From Basidiobolus meristosporus CBS 931.73 (Eukaryota > Basidiobolomycota > Basidiobolomycetes > Basidiobolales > Basidiobolaceae), in contig MCFE01000102.1 of the NCBI GenBank assembly GCA_002104905.1, positions 62,001-126,000 of the forward strand: a DNA stretch of 64,000 nt, written 5' to 3'. The position numbers were made by a program, and so were the translations under genes. How positions within the stretch are numbered: position 1 is the stretch's first letter; the number at the start of each line of letters is the position of its first letter. Below the pieces are notes generated by a model that did no database searches, was not told where the DNA came from, and was given only the letters and a program-made list of their open reading frames with translations. Positions 56,124 to 64,000 of this stretch are shown one piece after another.

Positions 56124-58825
56124 TTAATTGTAAAGCGGAGTTGCTGTTCGATGGCTTTGGGCTCTAGAGCCGAGGTTAGATAAGAGACAGTTTTCACAGC
56201 AGATTAGGTGGTTGGTTTCGCTAAACGGCATCTCGGCGCCGATCACCTTTTTACATATTCCACAGAGAAAGCACTGAATGGTGAGTTAGGGTCAAGTGGT
56301 TAGAGGGCAAGCATGTATCCATCAGTAGTTATCTCACATGTACGAACCCCACAATGATATGTCAAAGGGCCTCGGGTTACATATGGCCCATTGATCTGCT
56401 CCTGGCATGCTTCACAGAGGGGTCTTTGTACGCACTAGGAACAGTCTTGGTTAGCTTATTCGCGACGTCGCCCGCTGGTGCATCTTACGAACCTGTAAAT
56501 GATAGGGCGCGCCATCCTTGGTTACGAACGCCCCATCCTCGAACTCCTCATAGCACAAAGCGCAAGTAAAGCAAGAAAGGTGATATCTCGAACCGTCGGC
56601 CAGTTTCAACCAGGATTCTCCAATAGCCTTGGCGCACTTGCTGCACCTGTAGGCATTGGATGGATTGGATATAGAGGCGGAGCTTTTCACCTCGGGAGTG
56701 CACTATAGATCGGATGTTAGCCAGAAAGGGTGGTGGGATCATGGTCGATGGCGTTCGTGCTCTACCTTACGATGATAGAACTTCCCACTGAAATTGATGT
56801 ACAACCCATCTTCGAATTCCAAGTTGCACCCTTCACAAACAAAACACTCTGGATGAACAGCCTCTCCTCCAGGCAAGCTGTACCACGAGTTCCGAATTGG
56901 ATCGCTACATTTCTGGCAGACTGTTGATTTGGAGATATGACTGCCAACATCCTTCAGCTTAGAGTCGCTTAGGGGTGCTTTGTGTTGGGGTTTGCAAGAT
57001 GAACCGATGTCATGTTCAAGTTTAGAGTCACCTGGAGGGGTTTCGAGCCTGGGTTTTGTACATAAATCGGTATTCCGGTCAAACTTGGTGTCACCTTGGG
57101 GTGCTTCATATTTGGGTTTAGAGGATGAATCAATGCTACGGTCAAACCTAGAGTCGCTTGAGAGTGCTCCGTGCTTGGATTTAGAATGCGAATCGGCATT
57201 GTGGTCAACTTTCAAGTCACTTCGGGGTGCTTGATGTTTGAGTTTCGAGGATGAATCGAAGCTGCGATCAAGCGTAGATTTGCATGTCTGGTTGGCCCGA
57301 TGCCTTTTGAAGAAGTCGGATTGCGCAAAGGTACGAGCGATATTGATACTGGTGGAAGCAGCCGGGTATGCCTCCGGCCTTTTGTGGTCGAACAGCGAAG
57401 TAACTTTGGAGGCAACCTGCTGTTCTTGTGTGGGGCCCTGAGAGGGCAGGAATATGGAATGAGGTGAGGATGCAGAATGAAGTGCTTTGAAGGCAGGCGA
57501 GGAGCTGTACTCATTGGCTGGCGTTTTGTGAGGAATACTGTGCCTCGTGGATGTACTGGAGGTATACTGGTTACGGTAGAAGCGGCCGATCTAATTGTAC
57601 TGGTTGATTTGCTAGGAGAAACGCTTGAAGATCGTAAGCCACTCTGTGTTACCTGAGTTGAGGAAAGAGCGGCCTCTCTATGGGGGAAGTTCTGATGTGC
57701 GGGCGAGGGACTGAGGGATTTTGATGGGCTATTTGACATGAGGCTGGAAGGGGTTGTTTTGATAAATCGATACAGTGCCTCTGGCTTTGGTCTTTGTTTG
57801 GACTCGGCGGGTTTGCTGGTTCGCTTTGGGTTGAACCGCATTGTCGATGGAGGGGCAGTTCGAAGTCGTGCGTTTGGTTCTGAATGATTCTCCGAGAATT
57901 GACTCAATCGCGAGGGAGCCGGCGACAAGGAATACAGGGAGCTGGAGGTGGAGCATGTGCTCTCGTGAAAGCCTGATTTCACAAAGCATCCATCACAGCA
58001 TGGCAGTCCTACCATATCTACCAAGGGGTCCTCGATCAACATCCCACAATGACGACATTTCAGGCAGTCCTGATACGAATTTGAGTATTCTGTGGTGGCA
58101 CGGCTGAAGAGTGTACCAATGATTGAAACATACTTTGTGCCAAACCTTCCGCTTGTACTGGAACAAAGGGGCCCCCCGTCGACCACACCATGCAGTTGCA
58201 TTCTTCGCTAATGATGATTAAATATGAGAGCCGGCACCTAATCTATTTGGTGGAGGCTGCACCCACCATTGACCCTTTCCATACTCCTGTATGTAGCACT
58301 CGTTACACTGTTGTGGGCCGTATTTTCGACTGTTTAGCAACGGCTCCTGGTACTGCATAATGGTAAGAGTCAATGACAAACGTTCCAAGCTCATGGCAAC
58401 AGAAATAGTGAAATGACTCGGCCCACTTTTTTCAGGTCCACTCCGCAGGCATAACAATCGGTCGTGGGGGCCAGATCGGTGGTGACCATCCGACGGATAT
58501 TGGACTTCTCCACTGGCTTTTTAAACGCGATATCTACATATCTGGGCGGAAGAGTTAACTACCCCTTGTGGGGAAAGCAGGTTCACCATCCGAAGCAAAC
58601 AAACCTAGAAACCCAGGGATCTCGACGAGAAGAGGCTTCAGAATGGCCACTGGTCGCTGACTCTATTGGACTTGGTGTGAGTTTCTCTTATTATGTGGGG
58701 CCTACTGAAACTACTCAAAGTCGAAGGTTACTCTAAACAGAACACGGCATACCAACAATCCTTCCACAACACCGGGGACATTTGTTGAGTTGGGATATTT
58801 CACCGCATCTCTGACAGAAACCCAT
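56124..58825 (-). CDS. Multi-LIM-domain protein (paxillin-like)
   Basis: Ten exons: 58825-58753, 58662-58605, 58541-58427, 58352-58274, 58207-58134, 58069-57653, 57590-56766, 56702-56493, 56434-56348, 56273-56124 (695 residues; all phases agree). A zinc ribbon (C4, C7, C16, C19) is followed by a four-Cys site (C73, C76, C98, C101). LIM1 spans residues 116-161, with Arg119 replacing the second zinc Cys. A 330-residue Ser/Pro/Lys-rich linker ends in five 21-residue repeats. LIM2 (497-548), LIM3 (567-618) and LIM4 (624-675) all have full ligands. The LIMs are protein-binding modules; fungal relatives act in Rho signalling and cell-polarity scaffolds, which is inference here. No catalytic domain is seen. 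Introns are 58-90 nt. Confidence 0.85.
56945..57280 (-). repeat. five 21-codon repeats in the LIM protein linker
   Basis: Tandem 63-bp units encode variants of DSKFDRxIDSSSKPKHEAPQG, with conserved Asp-Ser starts, KPK and AP positions. Copies differ by many substitutions, so the array is old and kept in frame. Confidence 0.85.
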
Positions 58826-59588
58826 TATTCGCCAGTGTACTCTAACGACAGGCGTTAGCAAGGAGCACAAGTTTCTGCGGCTTCAAGCCAAACATACCAG
58901 GTTAAGTTTATTTGGTGGTTACTCAAAGAAGGTTAATATGAAGCTAAGGCCTTTGTAAACAGGTTAAGGGGTTAAGGGCAGGATATTACGATGTGGGAAA
59001 AAGGAGCCACTCAAACTGTTTAATATCAAGGATTGCCGGTCTCAACCACCCCATTGACCATGGCGGACAATTTCCTACATGAAACCACAATCCCACTCAT
59101 GCCACGGAGATTGTGCGCACAATGAAGAATTTTCGTGGAGTGGAGCAATTGTTGACCATGAAACGGGACTGGCCACGGTCACAAACGATGCACCCTGGAC
59201 AATCAAATTGCCCATTGTCCCTCCAGATCACCAACATATTCAAACAGCCCAACGATCGTTGGATTAATCGAGTAATGAAGAGCGATGATTAATATTTGTA
59301 ACGAAAAGTAATGAATTTATAAAAGCATATTGTCATAAACAGTAGTGTCCATAATGTAGAATTAACGAAATATGTAAATGAAACGAATGTTCAAAACCCG
59401 AAAACTGATAAACCACGGATGCCCATGATGAATCTAAATAAGACTGATTGAAATTTACACTTGATTGTTTGCTTGATTTTAACTATTGATAGCTTAGTTC
59501 AATTAGGAGAGTGAGATATAGAGTGGATTCGTATAAACAGGTTGTTTTGTCAAGAGCAACCACATGTTAGGAGCGTTGTGTTGCGGGT
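58826..59588. other. Intergenic between LIM and bZIP genes
   Basis: Both genes are on the minus strand. This holds the 5' region of the LIM gene and the 3' region of the bZIP gene. It is AT-rich from 59280 to 59520, as expected for a 3' UTR. No frame or RNA is recognised. Confidence 0.6.
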
Positions 59589-60416
59589 TTACCGTCTGGT
59601 CAAAGCGCGATGTGCCTCTGCAAGTTGGTTCTCAAGATTCTTTATCCGCAATGAATATTCGACTTCCTTAGATTGTGCGTTGGTCTTTTCACTCTCCAGC
59701 ACCGCCAGCTTCATCTGGAGTTTAGAATTGTCTGCTTCTAAATCCGAGACCCGTTTCTCCAATGTTTCCATTTTCTGAACCTTGCGCATGCGCGAACGAC
59801 GAGCAGCATCGGTATTCTTCTTGCGCTTCAACGCCACCGGGTCGAGGCTGTTCTCATCTCCCGAAGTATCCCCGCTATCTCTTCTCTTCGTGGAAGGCGG
59901 CGATGATGACGGGGAATTCGATAGTTTGTTGGACTCTGCTTTGACTCGTATGGGATACAGATGTGGATTCGATGTTGGGTGATTTGAAACAAACGACATG
60001 ATGTCCTGTGAATTGGAATGCTGGCGATTAAGCATCGAGTCTGAATTCCCGGCTACATTGGAGTTGAGATCGGGAAAGAAGTTGAGAGCGCCCATTCCCA
60101 TTGGACTGTGTAGACTATTCAGAACCTGCTGGTCAAAAAGAGGCGCATCCATTACGTTCATACCGTTGCTAGGTAGGTTGCCGGGTATCGGAGATTGCAA
60201 ACTGAAGTCACCTATTGGAGAGGGAGCGGCGGAATTCGAGTGGAACTCGTTAACCCATGAATCGAAAAGTGGGCTGGAGTTCGGTGGGATCAATGGGACG
60301 CCGGAGAAATCCTGATTCAAAGGGCTAAAATCAGGATTGTTTGGCAGGGTTTTTGGCTTTTTTTCGATTACAGAAGGTTTGCGGAAGACTACTTCGGAAG
60401 TTGTCGCCGGAGGCAT
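59589..60416 (-). CDS. bZIP transcription factor, Gcn4/Cpc1 type
   Basis: Single exon of 275 residues. The basic region (residues 192-216: DPVALKRKKNTDAARRSRMR) has the N-x7-R pattern N201/R209 and the DPxALKRxxNTxAARRSR signature of Gcn4/Cpc1. A zipper follows with Leu219, 226, 233 and 240. The N-terminal 190 residues are Ser/Pro/Asn-rich with aromatic-acidic patches (PLFDSWVNEF, MDAPLFDQQ) like activation motifs of this family. The family activates amino-acid biosynthetic genes during starvation by binding TGACTCA and is usually controlled by upstream ORFs; both features are visible upstream. The start codon is the first ATG of the long frame. Confidence 0.9.
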   Translation of the reverse strand: MPPATTSEVVFRKPSVIEKKPKTLPNNPDFSPLNQDFSGVPLIPPNSSPLFDSWVNEFHSNSAAPSPIGDFSLQSPIPGNLPSNGMNVMDAPLFDQQVLNSLHSPMGMGALNFFPDLNSNVAGNSDSMLNRQHSNSQDIMSFVSNHPTSNPHLYPIRVKAESNKLSNSPSSSPPSTKRRDSGDTSGDENSLDPVALKRKKNTDAARRSRMRKVQKMETLEKRVSDLEADNSKLQMKLAVLESEKTNAQSKEVEYSLRIKNLENQLAEAHRALTRR

Positions 60417-60468
60417 GTTGAACGATTACGCGAAAAATACAGAAATTAGAGTGGGCTGTGGAGGCTTA

Positions 60469-60809
60469 CTAGATAGAGTGCGTTGGGAAGTGTGGATAGA
60501 ATGGCATATAATAAGGAGGAATAGTCAGCCTCGAGTAGTAAGGTATATTCGCTACAATGGTCTCGTTGCGTTCTCGGAGTATGAAAAGCTTTCTAGGAAT
60601 TGAGACAGCCAGCCTGCTAGAGCTTATAACACAAAAATAGTCACCCAAGTTGACGATAGGCAAAAGGACCACAAGCACAAAAAGTAACACTTTACCGAAG
60701 TATCCCTTAATATATTTGTCTGGTCAAATTTTGGGGGAAGAAATGCTGATAGGGACCATCGCAGTGTCCAATCTCCTTCGAATGCTTATCCTTATGACCC
60801 AATAAGCAT
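60469..60809 (-). promoter_or_regulatory. three short upstream ORFs before the bZIP gene
   Basis: On the minus strand, reading towards the bZIP start: 60809-60792 (5 codons plus stop), 60759-60724 (11 plus stop) and 60507-60469 (12 plus stop, MPFYPHFPTHSI). The last stops 52 nt before the main ATG, and it is the only ATG in the final 300 nt. No transcript start is known, so how many lie in the mRNA is uncertain. Confidence 0.5.
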
Positions 60810-62183
60810 CTCGTAAGAATTAATAGGGGTTAAAATAGTGACTTTCGAGTAGGCTTTCGTGCGTGCCACAGTCCTAGGAATGGTGAAGGTTGAATGAGTA
60901 TCTGGGCTGTTCCCAATACCAATCAGCAAGAGATCAGAGCATGATAACAACTCATCTATCAATCGTGCAAATGATTCGTGTGCATGGAGGGGGCTATGAA
61001 ACTAAGAAGGAAATCCCGATGACAAACACAATTGATGGGATGGTCTGTTGCTGGGAAGGAATATTGCCTTGATCCCCACTCGGCTTAACCCGACCCAATA
61101 GGTTCATGGGTTCCCGAGCCTTGTCTTTCTTTGAATTCCGTTCACTATTGGATCAGTCATGATGACCCCGTATGACTCATAATGAGTCACACTGGGATTG
61201 GAGCGATGGTGTGTTGGAAACGGATTTTGAAAAACACGTGGAGTGTCGCGGCTACTCTCCAAGGTGCGTTTCACAGAAACCCGGATGAATATTTAGCAGC
61301 GAATGCTACTTTGAGTTTTGGCAATGAACACCCGAAATACCTGAGGCAATTTACCCAATTTGAGAAGGTGCCATCTCATGTCGCACGACGAGTAGCAGAG
61401 CCAGCGCTATCTTCCATAAATGAAGGATTTGGCTCTTTTCAAATGCTTGTGACCTTGGTAGAAGATCTCTCTCAGCTTTTTGAGTCGACATGAGGTGCTA
61501 TATATGGATGAGAATGGGAAGAATAGGAAATTGCTCTTTGCTTTTCGTTGTTACCTCCGCATGTGACCATGGTTACGAGATCCCCCTCTCTAAACGCTAT
61601 TGATGTGGCATTCATTTGGGTTTAACTTGGGATCGATAAAGAAGGAAGAGGCTACGTATCGAATGATATTCCTGTATTACTTTAAAGGGACCAATTGCAG
61701 CCGAGTTTCTTCGAGATTCTGGCCAATGGTGGGCCTGGATTATATCATCCTTATCAATCGTTCGATATCCATTAGGCCCGCCAAGAGAAGGCAACCCAAG
61801 CGCTTTCGACATGGCACAAAAGATGCATCACTGGCGCCAGTTTGCTCATTCAAGGGTGGATTATATATTTCTCCGAGGTAGCTCTAGCCTATCCAAGAAT
61901 GCATCGGGATTTCTTCGTTCCTGAGAGATTGATCGCTCGCTTTGCTCTATCTATCTTCACAACCATGAAGATTGATTTGCAGTGGAGAAACAATTGGGTT
62001 TGGGGAGTAGACCGTTTCACATTCATAGCACATTTACAGCACATTCACAGCACATTCACAAGCCATGCATAGTGATTTGATTATCTTGCTGACAAAGGGA
62101 GAACATATCATACAACCCAGATGGGTACTTGATTGGTTTATTGCGGAGATGGCCAGTTGATAAAAGTATCCGGAAGCCAAATA
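60810..62183. other. Long intergenic between bZIP 5' region and zuotin 3' end
   Basis: About 1.4 kb without a convincing gene. A 103-codon plus-strand frame (61182-61493) and a 93-codon one (61600-61881) have no recognisable motif or homologous feel. Upstream regulatory DNA of the bZIP gene, including the paired TGACTCA sites, lies here, as does the 3' UTR of zuotin. Confidence 0.55.
61172..61190. promoter_or_regulatory. paired TGACTCA-type sites upstream of the bZIP gene
   Basis: ATGACTCAT (61172-61180, the perfect palindromic Gcn4 site) is followed one base later by ATGAGTCAC (61182-61190). They lie about 760 bp upstream of the bZIP start codon. Two such sites within 19 bp are unlikely by chance and suggest autoregulation, as known for cpc-1-type genes. 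Confidence 0.6.
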
Positions 62184-64000
62184 TCAGGCTTGTTTTTTCG
62201 CACGCACTTTCTCGATCAAATATTTCACTCGTTGTTTGCACTCCTTCTTGGTCCGACCAACCACTGCTTCGGCAATCTTATCCCATCTTTCGCCTTCACC
62301 TTTCCAACTGGGTGGATAGGCCTGGAGAGCACCCTCAAGTTGCGCCTGCTCTTCAGGTGTCCACAATGCTGGATCGGACTTCGTTGTGGGCTTGGGCTCG
62401 ACTTCAGGTTTATCCTTTGCTTCGATAGGAGGCAAATCACTCTCGTATCTTTGCGAAGGCTCTTCGACAAGTCGCGAATCTTTCTGCTTCTTTTGATACT
62501 GTAGCTTCTTTACAGCTGTAGAATCCATAGCACTGGTGCCTGGAAAATCACAAAAAGGTCAGAGAGCTGGTGGGTTGTTTTACGGTCGCGGGAGTGTTAA
62601 CCTTGGCGAACTTCTTTTGATTTCTTGATAATTTCTTCATTTCTCCTGCGTGGGTGACCAGTATGCACAGAAATGTAGTCACTGATTGTTTCCCACCTAG
62701 CAACGGGTGTTACATCTCGCCTGTGAAAGGGGTTCAAAACGCCTAATGAAATACTACCGATTGATGGTTCCACCTGGGAATTTGTTGACTGCTTTAATCA
62801 GCAGCGAGATTTCATCAACTTCCCAAGGCCGTTCTTTACTATTTCTTGGCTTTGGAGCCGGGTGGGCATCTTGAGGGGTGGAGCTTGAGATCGACTTGAT
62901 TGTCTCGGGATCTGTCAAACTTCATTTAGAATCCATCAAAACCGAGAGCAAATCACTTGGGGATGCTTAAGACATACCGGATACTAAATGCACGAACGAT
63001 GTTCCAGATATGGCCCCTTGCTCCAGAACAGCTTTGGCCTAAGTGCCAATGCACATTAATCAGCTGCAGGAACACTTGGGTTTCGCTAAATGTACCTGGT
63101 TTTGTATGACTTTTGACATGTCTTCCGGAGTCTGTGATTTTTCCATGGCTCCTCTAAGTGTTTCAAGTTCCTCCAGGCTCAAGTTCTCGAAAAGTGTATC
63201 AAGTTCTGAGAGCATTATGTCAATTTTATCCACAGGAGGAGTCTGGCTTGAGGGGAACAAATAGTTGTGATCCTATGGCGTGACATAGTTAGCGGATGTT
63301 TGCAGCGACTAACTAAGATCGGTATAGCACCTTGATGATGTTCTTGATGACCTTTCGCTCGCGTCTGTTAGCTTTCTTTTTAGCTTCGCGTTCTCTTTTC
63401 TCCTCTTGTTGCTAGAAGGCTGGTTAAATCTTTTGCTAAGCTACATCCAAAACATTCTAGCCACAAACTCTGATTTTCTCTTCTTCTGCTTGTTGAAGTT
63501 GTTTTTGCTTCTCGGCCTCCTCTTTCTATGGTGCATTAAGCACACGCGTAAGCAGTCATGCCGATGTTCATTCAACGTGTTGGTCGTACCTTTTTAGCTT
63601 CTTCTTCAGCTTGTTTAGCCGCTTGCTCCCTTGCTATCCTTTTACTCTCCTTAGCTATCCTTTCTTCTTCCTTAAATTTGGTAATTCGTGGATCCAGTTT
63701 GAGTGCCTGATCTATGATGGGATACATTTTAACTCTTCTGCAAGAGAGTCGCACATTGGATGTTAATCACAAACCAACGAGCTTGCGAAGACGAGCAGTG
63801 TCTTCCTTCTTTCTTCTGGCCCTTTCGGCTTTGTTCTTTTTCTCGATGAATCGCTTGTCGTCACGACTGTCGAGTTTTCGATGTGTTATGGTTGGTGGTG
63901 GGGGGGGAGAAGATGAGCAACACTTACTTTTCAGCCGTTTCCGAATCTTCTTTATCGAGATACTCGAAAGTTCTCCAGGAGTCGAATTTATACCAAAAGT
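62184..64000 (-). CDS. zuo1: Zuotin (DnaJ/SANT ribosome-associated chaperone), 3' part
   Basis: The 5' end lies beyond the window. Exons visible: 64000-63928, 63866-63775, 63711-63590, 63525-63469, 63411-63331, 63272-63096, 63038-62978, 62911-62758, 62696-62602, 62539-62184; phases agree throughout. After the missing J-domain come [14 protein letters not shown] and [20 protein letters not shown] with LDPRI (zuotin homology domain), a charged helical ribosome-binding segment, and two SANT domains ([20 protein letters not shown]...[25 protein letters not shown]...[19 protein letters not shown]). Yeast Zuo1 lacks the SANT pair; animals and many other fungi have it. With Ssz1 it forms the ribosome-associated complex that stimulates Hsp70 on nascent chains. 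Introns are 57-66 nt. Confidence 0.93.

Noticed and set aside
57212-58201. 329-codon continuous minus-strand frame
   Set aside because: Its first half overlaps true LIM exons, but the second half is out of frame. Splicing at 57591-57652 and the repeats at 56945-57280 show that the real frame differs.
61182-61493. 103-codon plus-strand open frame
   Set aside because: No recognisable motif or domain, and it starts inside the paired TGACTCA sites; probably chance.

Overview
The window looks like a chromosome segment of a basidiomycete fungus, most probably a rust (Pucciniales). The organism call is inference. It rests on spliceosomal introns of mostly 55-75 nt, the gene set, and a gene-poor AT-rich half packed with nested LTR retrotransposons and CACTA-type DNA transposons. 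No rRNA, tRNA or CRISPR was recognised.

Positions 1 to about 46,590 are a transposon nest with no host gene. Four kinds of element are layered. (1) Ty1/copia elements have 349-350 bp LTRs. One is full length (37612-45161, target duplication GTATT) and sits inside an older LTR of its own family; others are fragments. (2) Ty3/gypsy elements survive as broken gag, RT, RNase H and integrase pieces plus LTRs of about 1.06 kb, two of them nearly identical inverted solo LTRs. (3) CACTA/EnSpm-like (Tnp2) elements carry two divergent genes: a Tnp2 transposase on one strand and an unrecognised repeat-containing protein ('ORF2') on the other. Two copies are complete with CCCTA/CCCCA-type termini and 3-bp duplications (9949-18006, TGA; 18504-23253, GTA). 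(4) A 733-734 bp perfect foldback element has 347-bp arms and makes 3-bp A-N-T duplications; three full copies and one half are present. Several insertions can be read precisely because uninterrupted paralogous copies lie elsewhere in the window.

Positions about 47,100 to 64,000 are gene-dense with higher GC. On the plus strand are a WDR82/Swd2 WD40 protein (47130-48904, 8 exons), mitochondrial N-acetylglutamate synthase (49431-51300, 4 exons) and a small basic protein (51785-52327). On the minus strand are a Zn2Cys6 Fungal_trans regulator (52722-55392), a multi-LIM protein (56124-58825, 10 exons), a Gcn4/Cpc1-type bZIP factor (59589-60416) and the 3' part of zuotin, a ribosome-associated DnaJ/SANT protein (62184 to beyond 64000). 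Exon joins were chosen by reading phase and family motifs and were not confirmed by transcripts.

There is a plausible functional link in the genic half. The bZIP gene resembles the master regulator of amino-acid starvation, has several short upstream ORFs in its 5' region and a pair of TGACTCA-type sites further upstream. The NAGS gene, first enzyme of arginine synthesis, also has a TGACTCA site 281 bp before its start codon. Zuotin and Swd2 are housekeeping factors for ribosome-associated folding and for H3K4 methylation/RNA 3'-end processing.
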